A DNA stretch of 64,000 nt from Dermatemys mawii (taxonomy: Eukaryota > Chordata > Testudines > Dermatemydidae): contig ML677334.1 in assembly GCA_007922305.1 (NCBI GenBank), positions 61,048,858 to 61,112,857 on the forward strand, given 5' to 3'. A program made the translations under genes and the position numbers. The notes below the pieces were generated by a model, which had not been told where the DNA came from, made no database searches, and was given only the letters and a program-made list of their open reading frames with translations. This document shows, in pieces, positions 46,468 to 58,544 of this stretch (position 1 is its first letter; every line of letters begins with the position of its first letter).

Positions 46468-47380
46468 ATAATAATGGAAGTAATCTAATGAGAACAATTT
46501 AATCAATTTTCTTTTTCTCAGCTTATTTAAAAGCAAATTGTCTTGCAAATTTAATTTCCAAGCTGGTTTCATCTGGGTGGAAATGATCTTTTGATAACAA
46601 AGTTGGGCGTGATGTTTTCATTAGAGGACCCACTAGGAACTCTGAAGTAAATACTGAGTCTACAAATGCACCTTCAGTTAATCAGTATAATGCACTGTCA
46701 TTTTTTTAAAATGAGTTTTTTTCCCAAAACAGTAAGATATACAAAGGGAGATTAAGATGTGGGTTTTAATTATCCACTTTGTGGAATTTGTTCTTAAACT
46801 GTCCCAAGAATGACTGAGTATGCTAAAGCTTGATCTTGAGTTGCCATGCTCCTGCTCCCAGTGTTGTCTATGGGATTTAAAAGTGCTCATAACCTTAAAT
46901 GATTTGGCCTTCAATTAATGTCTGTCTAAATCTACTAAAATTACTGGATGATGTAATGTTGGATGATAAGTGCATATATATATGTAATCTTCTAGGACCG
47001 CATATATATGTATCTTTTGGAACTGGTTATAAATATGTTTCTTAGTATGGATCTGAGACGGATGTGTAGCTATGCAGCTAATTATATGGTTTGATCATAC
47101 CCAATCTGGTGTAATACTCAAGTGTTGGGTTAATCAGGGAGAAAATGTGAGAAACAGGCCTACCTGAAGATCCTGAGATGATGGAGATAATACAGAATGA
47201 GTTAATTTGATATTTTACGATGCACAATAGTGGAGAAAGTGAATAGTAAAATGGTCGGTGAAGCCGCTACGTTTGCAGTGAAGGGGAAATTTATTAATGA
47301 TGTTTACATAAAAAGAAAGGGAGAAAAACAAAATCAATAGATGGAGGAGTTAACAGCTTTGGAACCCAAACATAAAAATA
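46468..47380. other. Intergenic sequence between LTR and RTE insertion
   Basis: AT-rich with short (TA)n-like runs near 46974-46984 and 47001-47010. No exon or named repeat seen. Confidence 0.5.
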
Positions 47381-47392
47381 AGTTAAAAGGAG

Positions 47393-48206
47393 TTAGTTAG
47401 TCCTCTTCGCTCCTAGTGGAGCATAAGGCGCCAACCATTCTTCTCCATTCAACTCAATCTTGGGCCAACCAGTAGATTTCATCCCAGGTCTTTCCCATAT
47501 TTTTCATTTCGCCTTCGATAGTTTTTCGCCACGTTCCCAGCGGTCTGCCTCTCCTTCTTTTTCCCTGTGGTATCCATCTTAGAGCAGTGTAAGGATGTCT
47601 GGTAGTATCCATTCTCAACATGTGCCCCAACCATCTCCATCTTCATCTTCGTTGTTTCACCTCATCCACTATGTTGTTAATGCCTGTTAGTCGGCTCAAT
47701 TCTCTATTGGTGACACGTTGTGGCCAGTATATGTTAAGGATGTGCCTAGACACCTTCCTTCGAAACCCCGAAGTCGACCTTCTATCTTCTTGTTGGTCCT
47801 CCACGTTTCCGCCGCATAGAGCAATACAAAGCGGACATTCGACCTGTAGATCTTTACTTTAGTTTTAGTTTGCAAGATTGACTTCCAGATGTCTTGAAGT
47901 CTGTTGAAAGCATTTGCTGCAAGGCTAACTCTGGTGGATATCTCTTTCTCAATATTACCATCAGCTGATATGTAACTACCAAGATATTTGAAATCATTCA
48001 CCTCTTCTAAGTCCACGTCATATAGGACTGTCTTCACCGAGCTTGCTGTTTTTGCTTTCGTTATCTTGCTCTTACCAGCATGGATCTTGAGCCCCATGCA
48101 TCTAGCTGCTCTATCTACCCTATCAGTCTTCTCTTGTAGGTCCGTTTGAGAATTTGAGAGCAGAGCGATGTCATCCGCAAAGTCACAGTCTTCAATCTGG
48201 CCAGAC
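47393..48206 (-). mobile_element. RTE-type LINE 3' fragment with perfect 12-bp target-site duplication
   Basis: Read on the minus strand it starts in the reverse transcriptase just before the palm motif DFADDIALLSNSQTDL. It continues through MGLKIHAGKSK, FKYLGSYISADGNIEKEIS and LLYAAETWRTNKKI to a C-terminus ending GALCSTRSEED and a stop at the very 3' end. After the stop only CTAA remains. A single frameshift lies near 47740, and two later in-frame TGA codons sit where CGA (Arg) is expected, the usual CpG decay. AGTTAAAAGGAG is identical at 47381-47392 and 48207-48218. The element is 5'-truncated (814 bp) and dead, but young by the perfect duplication. Confidence 0.92.
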
Positions 48207-48218
48207 AGTTAAAAGGAG

Positions 48219-51200
48219 GCCATATATAAAATTGTAGTGGTGAGGGGCAAATTAAATTCTTTCATTATGTAAGACTGAGAATTTCCATGAATGCTTGCCA
48301 TGGATGTTTTATAAGGGAGGGAATAAAGCAAAAAGGACCCTAGCTTGAAAACTTAAGGCCAAACAGAAGCATTGGACAAAGATCATTAAAGATTTTAACA
48401 CATGCATATACACTAGGAATTAGCAGAGTGCCTGCAGAATTGTATTAAGATTTCTAATCCTCTTCCCTATAAGGCTTCTGTTGGAAACTAGAAATCTATT
48501 TGTTAGAGTCTAGTTTGAAAATTTTGGCTGAAAAGCAGGGCTGGCTGCTAAATCAACTGCTGAAACTGAAGTAGTAAATGCAAATGTAGGGAAAATTTGA
48601 TGCTTATAGATACACTAGTGATGTCTTGCATGTGGAAACACCCTTTAAAGCATTTGTGTATGTGTGTGTGTGTATATAAGGCAGAGTACAGTGCAGATAA
48701 GGCCTCCAAAAACATTAACAGAGTCAGGAAACATATTTTCTGGAAAATATGGAAAAATGGTATCAAATTTCTCTTTCAACTTGTGTTCCTTTTAGTAACT
48801 GAATACTAATCTTTTAATGAAAATTACCATGAGGATGAAGGATAACCAAATCTTCGCTCATCTCTGAAATGGAACTAAGTTTGTTAGCATACTTGATTAA
48901 TGTGTGTGTATTTACATTTTAATTTTTGGCTGGTTGTATAAGGAGAAGGGATGAACTAACTGTAGAGAAAATACCATTCCCATGGTATTTATGTCCCAGT
49001 CAAACCATAAGTTCTTTATAAGTCTATCTTTATAATCATTGACATTTAGGGGCAAATCTTGGGCCAATTCTAAATATTCGGCATGGGTTGAAGTACAATG
49101 TAATGTCCTCCCTGAGCCAGGGAGAGCATGAAGCCACTTGGGACCATAATTACTGCCTTTGCTTTGTATCTATTGTAGCCTGTTCCCCCTCCATGCCATC
49201 TCATCAAACACATTCCGGAGAGGAACTATACCACAGCTGGATTTGTTCCATGTTACAGAATAATGCAAAAAGTTGCCCATGTTTTTCATCAAACCACTTT
49301 TTTTCCCCAAGAGAAATATAACTGTCCATGGATTATTCTTCCATGGGTTGATTTTTTTTTAGTGCATCCAATATCAATTTTTTCTGTCTAAAATCATTTT
49401 AAGCATTTTATGTGTTAGAACTGAATCCACTGCAGCACTGAGGCCACTGTTATTATCCCAAGATGGAGAAAACATTTTCTATCAAATCTAGGATTATACA
49501 CAACTGGCCATCTCTAACTTGCACCAGTCAGGAACAGCCCTTAAACCAACTTGCATACTGCTGTTAATAGTGATTCTTAAAAATACCACTTGTGTATAGA
49601 AGAGGGGAGATGTAACAATCTAGGCAAAAAATTTTGGATTCTATTGCATTCTAGGGCCTAGTTTTCCTTGCTTTTCAGCTGTTGTAAATCAGGAGTAACT
49701 CCAATGAAAAAAATGGCATTACACCAGAACAAAAGATAGAAAACACTTATGAAATCATTAGGCTTATTTTGGATCTGATCTACCCCAGGAGTTCATTATT
49801 TTAATTGATTTGAAGTGCTAACAATTTTTGTGATAGTGTTCTGAATATTAGTTTTTGTTCTTATCTGACCTGTTTTCTAGAAATTTCATATGTTTCTATA
49901 TCAGCAGAAAAATGTTAGGGCTCACCCCATATTCACAAACTGATTAACTACTTTAAACCTTTGTTGGTAGAAATCAATCTTAAACACCTTGAATTCCAGC
50001 ATATGGTCACTGAGGTTTATGGATGTATGCTATGGCCCTGACTCATGCATGTGATTAATGATTTTCCTAAGTCCATCCCTTATCAGGAGAGCATTTAACC
50101 ATGTGCATAGGCCTCATTGAAGTCAATTCCACTGAATTTAAGTGTATGCTCACTTAAAATTAAGAACAAGCTTAAGTAATCCCCTGATCAAAGATGTGTT
50201 CCTGAATCAAGTCTCCTGTCCATGGAGAACTGAAGGGCAAAGATGTACCTTTAATAAATGAGGCTGACTTTTAAAATGTATACTGAGTTGAAAAAAAAAT
50301 CCAAGAAACGAAAAATGTGCAGTATCATGTCTGTCTCAGAAATAATTTAGTCTCATTGATTCCCAATTTACCATTAACATTATACAACAAAATTCACCTG
50401 GTACATCAATAAACACTTTCAAAAAGCAATGCACAGATGTTAGCACTCCACCACTACAATTTCACTCTCCCACTAGACTAAAATTCCTAAAGCAGAGTGC
50501 CTGAAGTTAGGCACTTAAATACATATTTTAGCACCTAAACAGGTGTCCTGATTTTCAAAGGTGCTGTACAACTCCCATTTAAATCACATCTGAAAATTAG
50601 GCCACTAAATTAGTTGCCTAAATATGGATTTGCATGTTTGCCTTGAGGCACCTGAGTGAAATCCTCAAGCCCCTTTACGCCGGGTAAAAAAGTCGGAGCT
50701 CTGTAAAAGGTCTCTCAAAGCTCCAGATGTGGCTAGCAGAGGATTCTCTTGGTTCAAAAACTGAGGAAAACAGCCATAAGGATGCCTCTGTGGACTCTTG
50801 CAAGCATGGGCATGGTGAGGCTGAAACTGCAGCATATGATGCTGCAAAGATTCCAGATAGTGATGGAGTCCAAAGGGAGCTGGGGTCCTAACTTGTGCCT
50901 TTGATCATTTTCCCCAGTGTCCTTTAGTGTTAAGATAATATTGTGTATTTAAAACTACTACCAGATTTGGTGAAGAAGGCTGACAGAATTATTTTTTAAT
51001 GTCTTCTCCATCCTCTTCCCCAGCCTACTACTACCTTCCAAAAATAATGGTATGGGGACTGTTTAATCTTTTCCTAAAAGATTAATTCTGTGTTGTGTGC
51101 GCTTTCTTGCTGACTTAACTTTTTCTTTTTCCTAAATTTGCTATTTTTGTCCAAGGTCACTTAATTGCCCAATTCCCTGACACTCCATCTGTTTCCCTGA

Positions 51201-52217
51201 GCCCAATTAAAACATTCAGATATATTGTATCTATCACTTTTTGAGGCAATTCACATATCAGACTATTAGCTAAATTCCAGCTACCTCATTAGCCTGAAAT
51301 GTCTCTTCACTTTGCTGTACACCTCTTTTTTTCAAATAAAATATCCCCAGAATATCAGTTCACCATAGCACAACGCACACTAATCCTTACTGATCTGTAA
51401 GGATTCTGTCTCCACTACCAGATGTGGAGAGCACTATCAATTGGAGATCATATAGAGCCATGCTGTAATGAGGACTGTGAAAGACCTCCACAAAGATTGG
51501 TGTGGCCTCTAATGGATTCCCAAGATTCACAGATTTCTATCCAAAATTTGTTCTATGGGGATATTGTCCAGTTGATAGCAAAATTGCAAGGAAATTCTGA
51601 AAACAACCTATCCCTTAGAAATGTAGGCTATGAAGAAGATAATGTGTCATATGTTTTTATACTTAGTTGTGTAAAATTTTCTTTCACACACATTTATTAG
51701 GCATCACATATTTATTGATGAGTTCTGAATAAATGGTCATGCACTTTTAAATTTACATGAGATAAAACTGAGAGACACAAGAAGGTAAGGTAACCTCTCT
51801 TATTGAAACAGGTAACATTGGAATTGACAATAGTTTGTGCAAAATTTTTTTGTATTCGTAATTATTCAGTGGGGGCAAATTAATTCTAAATTATGTTGGG
51901 TGTTTTTTTGTCTGTTTTTTTGCTACACACTGGGTGCTTTAAGACTGTACTAAATATTGTAAAATATCTGCTACCAAACAAACATTGCCTTATTAAAACA
52001 TTATCTCCATAATCATTCTTGCTAATTTAAATTCAAACGATCAAGAACTAACATTACTTAAGTATCCTACTATAATTGCATACATCATTTTGTTTTAAAA
52101 TATTAAAGTCAAAGCACTTAAACCCCAATCCTGCCACTTTTGCATATGGCTGGACTGCTGTATCTCACATATAGCCCCATTTCCTTCAGTGGCTTCAGGA
52201 CCATACGCAGACACTTT
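48219..52217. other. AT-rich intergenic sequence with small repeats
   Basis: Holds a short GT-rich microsatellite near 48656-48673 and pieces of palindromic MITEs near 49655-49730, 50100-50200 and 50505-50660. A 92-codon frame at 51422-51700 has no known motif. No exon is supported. Confidence 0.5.
50505..50660. repeat. MITE with TTAGGCACTTAAAT motifs
   Basis: CCTGAAGTTAGGCACTTAAATACATATTTTAGCACC, GATTTTCAAAGGTGCTG and CTAAATATGGATTTGCATG are arranged with mirrored parts (ATTAGGCCACTAAAT). The class is common in reptile DNA. Confidence 0.5.
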
Positions 52218-52291
52218 GGATGAAATTCTGGCCCCATTGACGTCAATGGCAAAACTTCCATTGACTTCACTGGGGTCAGGATTTCACTCTA
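52218..52291. repeat. 74-bp near-perfect palindromic MITE
   Basis: GATGAAATTCTGGCCCCATTGACGTCAATGG at the left mirrors CCATTGACTTCACTGGGGTCAGGATTTCAC at the right, around CAAAACTT. The palindrome spans the entire repeat. Confidence 0.7.
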
Positions 52292-52462
52292 TGATTTCCA
52301 TTGTGAGTTTAGCTCTTGTCATACCCTTAGTAAAATAATTCTTCTCAGTGCCCTATTAAAGACATTCATTGACTTCTCCTTTTTATCATTAAATAGAAAT
52401 GGAAATGATTGTATTTGTTTGGTGTTAATAGGCTAAATTTTGTTACATCAAGGCAGAATTTA

Positions 52463-52926
52463 CAGGGACTTAAAGTTGTCCCAGTTAACGTTGTTATGTT
52501 GCTGATCAATTAGGGAACATGTTCATTTAAAGTTGTGCAATGCTCCCTTCTAATGTCATTTGGCAGCCGTCTGCTTTGTCCACTGCTTGCAGGAAGAGCA
52601 GCCCATTGCAGCTAGCTGGTCGGGGCTTGGAACCAGGGTGGACCAGCAGCCCCTCTATCAACTCCCCACATCAGCTCCCCGCTCCTCTAAGTTCCCTGGG
52701 CAGCAGCTGCCCAGCAGGCTATCAATTGCCAGCAGTTCAGATGTCCCTCCCCCTACTGCCATGTGCTGCTCCTGCCCTCTGCCTTGGAGCTGCTCCCATA
52801 TATATATGGAACGTAACCCCCTCATTTACATTAATTCTTATGGGGAAATTGGATTCACTTAACATCATTTCGCTTAAAGTCACATTTTTCAGGAACATTA
52901 CTACAACATTAAGTGAGGAGTTCCTG
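52463..52926. mobile_element. Mariner/Tc1-like non-autonomous element with TA duplication
   Basis: The ends CAGGGACTTAAAGTTGT and the complement of ACATTAAGTGAGGAGTTCCTG share CAGG-AACT...CTTAA...GTTGT. Both are flanked by TA (52461-52462 and 52927-52928). The interior is GC-rich (GGTCGGGGCTTGGAACCAGGG, GGGCAGCAGCTGCCCAGCAGG) then TACATTAATTCTTATGGGGAAATTGG. At 464 bp it has no transposase frame. The 132-codon open frame inside it is incidental. Confidence 0.7.
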
Positions 52927-53509
52927 TACTTTTCTTAATCATACATTCTATTATTTTGGGCTCAATTCTGTAGGATGCCTAGGGCTGTTAGATCCATCAG
53001 GAGAAATAGGAACTGAAAGTTCTTAGTACCTTAACAGGAGGTATTCAGGGTAGGAATACAGGTCGTTTCAGTAAATCATTACTAATGCTATTTGCTATGA
53101 TTTTTTTTCTTGTCAGTGTGGTGCAATTTATTTGGCTTTTGGGTACAATTCATCTTTAATTTAATTAAGATTGTTTTCTGCCTTTAATTTAAATACTAAT
53201 TCTTCACCCTGAAAGAATAATAGAAAAAGTTTAATCTGTTATCTATTTCCCTTTTTCTTTAAAGGAAAATTGCTTAATGCAATTGTCTCAAACTCTGATG
53301 GGCACACAGAATCATTAAAATGTGTCCCAAATAGTCCTGGGTAGTTTTTGCAAGATCAATACATAATTTCTGGAGAAGAGTTGCAATTAATTGCTTTTTC
53401 CTAATAAGTTAAAAGGGAACATTATCTAAGGCAGTATATATCTGATGCTAAACTTCAGATTTAATATCCCATTTTATGTTGTAAAATTCTTGACTAGAGC
53501 ATTAGCTAT

Positions 53510-54126
53510 TGTGACAAAGTTCCAAGTCTGTATTTGTGGGTCCTGCGCTTCCTGGCAGATTTAGGGGCCTCAGAAACTTATCCAGGCCCCAGAGTGACCT
53601 CCCTTCCTCAGTAAGTAATTAGGAGAGACAGAAAAGGGGGAGCCCGGGCCCGCCCTCTACTCCGGACTCCAGCCCAGGGACCCTAATAGTATCAGCTAAG
53701 ATGGATGACCTTTTAGGCACAAAACACAATACAATTCCCTGGGCTACTTCCCCACAGCAGTCCCCGCTTCTTCAAACTCCACGTCACCCTTACCTCAGGG
53801 CCTTCTTCCTTCTGTACGATATGTTGTCCAACACTCAGTCTCACCAACAGCATAACTTCCTTCCACAGCTCCTGACACCCACAGCCCACCTGACTAACTG
53901 GGAGGTTTTTATCTGGTTTCAGCCAGTCCCTGATTGGCTTCAGGTGTCCCAATCAGGCTAGCTGTTTCTACTCCTTTCTAGAAGGTTCTTAATTGGCCTC
54001 AGGTGTCTTGATTGGTCTGGAATGGCCTTTGTTTGGCTATTCAGGGAACAGGGACCTACACATCCTGAGGCTGATATACCTGCCTTCCAGCACTCTCCTA
54101 TACCCTTCTGGTCTGACTCCGTCACA
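53510..54126 (-). mobile_element. Solo LTR, 617 bp, with perfect 4-bp target duplication CTAT
   Basis: Ends TGTGACAAAGTTCC and GACTCCGTCACA are TG...CA with inverted TGTGAC/GTCACA. CTAT occurs directly on both sides (53506-53509 and 54127-54130). Three ATTGG motifs (53933, 53992, 54011) read as CCAAT boxes on the minus strand. They precede GATAAAAACC (TATA-like, about 53905-53914), so the LTR reads U3-R-U5 on minus. A 4-bp duplication is typical of gammaretrovirus-like (class I) endogenous retroviruses. No internal region or protein remains. Confidence 0.88.
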
Positions 54127-54701
54127 CTATCTAAATTCTGCTTAGTATTCCAAATTAGTTAAGTTTCAATCTTTTGTGACAGCAATCACATCCACCAGTG
54201 TCTGCTTTTTGTATTTTGATTATGCAGCTCTAATGAGACTTGGCATGATAGTTGCCAGTGTTTTAATACAAGATCCATTGGGTTTTTACATTCTGTTTTG
54301 TTACAAACATAGTATCAGGTTCATTATCTCAAACATATGCATTGCTGTTCTACCATGTCAATCTAAATTCTATATCTTCATATCTGAGATCAGCCTACCG
54401 GCGTATCTACTGGGCTAACACTGAATCTTTTGGTGCTTTTTGAATTCCTCTGGCAAAGCCTGCATTTAAAAAAAATTCCTAATTTTGCTGTATATTTTTG
54501 AATTATTGTTTCTAGAGAGAATCACAAGCCAAGCCCTGGATCAGAGCATGCCAGACTGTGCATGTTTAGATAAGATGAGGAGAACATAGGCACCACTATC
54601 CAAATTCATCGGTCAAGTCTTTCTGTACCTTATACTTTGCATGGTGCACTTTTAGCAGTGCTATTTTTTGGTCTGCAATATAGTTCAGCTCCATTGACTT
54701 A

Positions 54702-54786
54702 AAGCTGGGAATTGGTCCTGCTTTGAGCATGGGACTGGATGACTTCCTAGTCCCTTCCAACCCTGATATTCTATGATTCTATGATA
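54702..54786 (+). mobile_element. CR1 LINE 3' terminus
   Basis: GGTCCTGCTTTGAGCATGGGACTGGATGACTTCC, CCCTTCCAACCCTGATATTCTATGATTCTATGAT: the classic CR1 terminus with its octamer tail. Only about 85 bases survive. Confidence 0.85.
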
Positions 54787-54837
54787 TATTAATCATATCA
54801 TAGATTAATGATTGTCATCCTGTATATGCAACATCAC

Positions 54838-55169
54838 TCATGGGTGTCTGACTGGTGAGTCTTGCACACATGCTCAGGGTTCAGCTGATCACCATATTTG
54901 GGGTCGGGAAGGAATTTTCCTCCAGGGCAGATTGGCAGAGGCCCTGGAAGTTTTTTGCCTTCCTCTGCAGAAGGGGGCATGGGTCACTTGCTGGAGGATT
55001 CTCTGCACCTTGAAGTCCTTAAACCAAGATTTGAGGACTTCAATAGCTCAGATATAGGTGAGAGGTATATTGTAGGAATGGGTGGGTAAAATTCTGTGGC
55101 CTGCGTTGTGCAGGAGGTCAGATAGATGATCATAATGGTCCCTTCTGACCTTAGAGTCTATGAGTCTGT
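54838..55169 (+). mobile_element. CR1 LINE 3' end, second in tandem
   Basis: TGTCTGACTGGTGAGTCTTGC, GGGTCGGGAAGGAATTTTCCTCC, GGATTCTCTGCACCTTGAAGTCC, GAGGACTTCAATAGCTCAG, GTTGTGCAGGAGGTCAGATAG and CCTTAGAGTCTATGAGTC. Same subfamily as 43838-44226, in the same orientation as the CR1 terminus just before it. Confidence 0.85.
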
Positions 55170-58100
55170 GGTACTGAATGAACACCCACCTTCACTGTCC
55201 TGTAGAAAAAGTACCAAACCTTGGCTGTGGTTGATATGGTGACAAAAGTCGTGTAAGTTCCATGTGTACCAACTCAGCAATAGGCTGAACAATTCTGAGG
55301 ATCATTGAGCCTGTTTTGCAAGTGGAGAGGAGGAGACCAGCCCCACCCTGCAGGGCAGTACAAAGGTATACGAGGATCCAGCGAATTTATGCTCCCTGAC
55401 CCAGCTATTCCCCTTGGAGCAGACCCATTCCTGATTGGCTCTCTTTCCTTTTGGGGTAGTGGAGGGGTAATGTGGAATTACTGTAATTATCTGTATAATA
55501 AATCTTTCCACAGTCCTACCAGCCTGCAGAGAAACTGCTTTTCAACATGATGGAAGGGTTTGTAAGAATTTGTACTTTATGCCTGTATCCTTCTAGCATG
55601 TTTCTGAATACAGGAAATTCGTAAGGGGTTTACACATTATTTTACAAGCTTTTAATACATGTATGCTGGTCAATACAACTAGTGCTTGGCACAATTTTTG
55701 TATATAGAAAGCTATGGGATTATGTATAAGGGGATTCTTTTAGACTACACTGGACACAGACAGGATCCTATAGTTCTGCTTGGCTTTTTAGCTCCCAGAC
55801 TTTAAAACAAAACCAAAAAAACCCAACCCCTCTTGTGGTTCCTGACTTCGAATTAATAGTTAGAATCATACTTACGAAGAGACACTGAGACACTTTATTA
55901 AGTAATGGAATGTGTCTAGTAGAATTAAATGGATTGTAAATATCAGTATTAAGTTAAGGTTATAGGACTGTCCTCATCCTCAATCTTATTACTGCCGTGT
56001 AAACCTGGAGAAGAAAAATTTGGTTTATGCAATAGCTGTAGTTCATCACTTACAACAACTAAATATTCCTCACACTATTCTTCTAGGATAAGAATGGAGA
56101 ATGCATTGCTTACCTTACAATTCCATGGGAAGGTTCTCAGATTTGTTTGCTGTTATCATTAATATGATGTATACTGAGGTTGTGGTAGCATCCCTACAGT
56201 GTGGTAGGCATGTTCCCAACACAAATGAAGTCTCTGCTCTGAAGAGTTTACAATCAGAATTGCAATCTAGTGCTGTGGAAATGGTTTCAAACCCACTACG
56301 TTGTTCTTGCTGAGTTTTGATGTGTGTGTGATTGGAGTGGGAGTTGGTTAGCACTGGAATATTTGCCATTCTGACCTGATTAATAACTCTGTGTAATTGT
56401 TCAACTGGGTTAGCTACCTATAGACTATGGCCAAAGGCTCCCAAGGAAAAATTGTTAAAAGTTCCCTCAGACCAGGAGAGTTGTAGCACTGCCCAAAGAA
56501 TCAGTGGTGCTACTAGGTAAGATGCTAAAAATAAGGGATGTAACAAGTCAGTGCATCTGCTCAATAGCTTCTGCTGGAGAGGCTCCTAAGGAGCTCCTGA
56601 GATTAAAGCTTCCATCCTAGGTAGGACTCTGCAGGAACATAGGAGAGGAAATTCTCTTGTAGGAATTGCCCCCTCATCCTTACAAAGACAGTCCTGAAAG
56701 CACCCTCAGATCCTAATGGCGTCAATGGCTGTTGCTCAGTGCTCTGCAGGACTATTTAATCAGAGTGTGCTCTGTTATTTACATCTAACATGTAATTTAC
56801 ACGTTAAATGTAATGGGGGGAGGGGAGTTGCAGCAGCATCTTCCCTAGAGCTGTACGGGTGACATTAGGGCCCATGTGGATCCAGCAACAATAGAATTAT
56901 GGCAGGGACCATTAGGGAAGAAAATAAAAAAGGTGGCTTGTGAGCTGCTCTGGTCTGTTGAACACTTCAAATATGTTATGACTTTAGAGAGGTCACGTAA
57001 GAAGAAACTGTAGCAGCGGCACATAAATGTGTGAAATGGCCTTTAAGGCAAGGCTGATAAATCTTTGTACTAACTCATCTGAGAGGTGTTTTTAGGTTTT
57101 TTCTTTCAGATTTGTTTATGGTTCAGTCACCCTAGTAAAGATGTTAGGGTCACGTGCATAGCACACTATATTTTTTTAATAACAAGAATAAAATCATATA
57201 AATGGAAACAGGTGGTAGGGGGAAAAAAACTATTAATAAAACTTCCTGGCTATATTAGTTGACATGGGCAAACAAAGAAATGCTTAGAGTGACCTAAACG
57301 GCAGTGTTCCAGTTCTCAGGGCTAGACTGACTCTAGGCACAGTCCTGGGTATACACCTTCTAACAGATGGTTTCAGCAGCAACAGGGGCCAGGTACAAAT
57401 AATTAGGGGGTCCCTCTTAAAAGTAACAAACACTACAGGCTCAAGCCTCCAACCAGAATTTCTGGGATTACTAAGTGTTGTTAATAGGCAGTTGCAAGCA
57501 CAGAGTCTGTCTGTGTATGAAACAAAGACAACTTTATTGGTGGGAAAAGAGAACACAGATCAACTTGGTCAAATGCAGCAACAATCTGTATGAATGATAA
57601 ATACAACAGTGATACATTTGTCAGTTTAATTTAGTTCCCCACCTGCTGGTTGGAATCCACTTAGGCAAGTGTTCTTTACCTCGTCACTTCCCTTACCCAT
57701 CTGTTAAACTCCCCTTGTGGTTTGGGGTCAGGGGCTAACACAATCCCAGAGTCCTCAGGCCCATAAGGGCAGGCCTGTCTCCAGTCCCTTCTCCAGTCCC
57801 CTGGGGAAGGCTTCCTGGTCCTGTCCTAAGGCTCAACCACCTAATCCAGCGATCGAGATTTGAGCTTTATTTAGAGGCTGCTGCTGTCCTTGGCAACTTC
57901 AGTAAAGAGCTGTTCTTAAAACTTACCCTAACTGTAAGCTCAAATGTATACATTATGTACAAGTTAATAGGTTGTGATATCTTATAATTTTTTTTGCTTG
58001 CTTGAAAATTATCCATGGAAAATAGGTGAAGTTATTTTCAATTATGAATGTTATGAACAAGTGCAAGAAAACTAGACAAAGGCTAAATTATTCCAAACAA

Positions 58101-58544
58101 AAGTCTGTTACTGTGATTCAAGGACTCTGTTGAGGTTTAACTTATTAAACAAGAAGATATGGGTCCAAATACTAATGGACCAAAAGTAGTATGGTGGATG
58201 TTAGGCCTAACTGGTGGACAAAATATTGAAGATACAAACTATGCCACCCATCTTTCTCCTTTTTGGAGGTTCTCAAAGATAGCCTTTGGTTGGAGAGGAG
58301 AACCTCTTCATCTTCTCAGCACATCTCAGCTCAATGCGTCTCAGATCATTCGATTTAATCTCATCTTTCTCAACCCCATGAGAGAGGGAGCAGACCAGAC
58401 TGAAGGATTTCATTCTCTAGAGGAAGGCCATCAAGCCTTGTTCTTTGTTTTTCATCTGTGCGTTCTGAAAGTCGTCATGACATCCATTCCTCAGCCCATC
58501 AATGGGGGACTTGCCATGTCAGTACTCAATTTAAATGTATATCT
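55170..58544. other. Intergenic sequence, some unnamed repeat-like blocks
   Basis: A GC-moderate block near 55290-55520 with AATAAATCTTTCC and another near 57290-57850 (CTCAGGGCTAGACTGACTC, AACTTTATTGGTGGGAAAAG) look like parts of LTR elements. Neither has ends I can define. A 144-codon frame at 58159-58593 has no known motif and runs into the CR1 at its end. Confidence 0.4.

Noticed and set aside
51422..51700. 92-codon open frame
   Set aside because: No family recognised and no convincing acceptor/donor pair that keeps the frame.
52540..52938. 132-codon open frame
   Set aside because: Lies inside the mariner-like element and is explained by its GC-rich interior.
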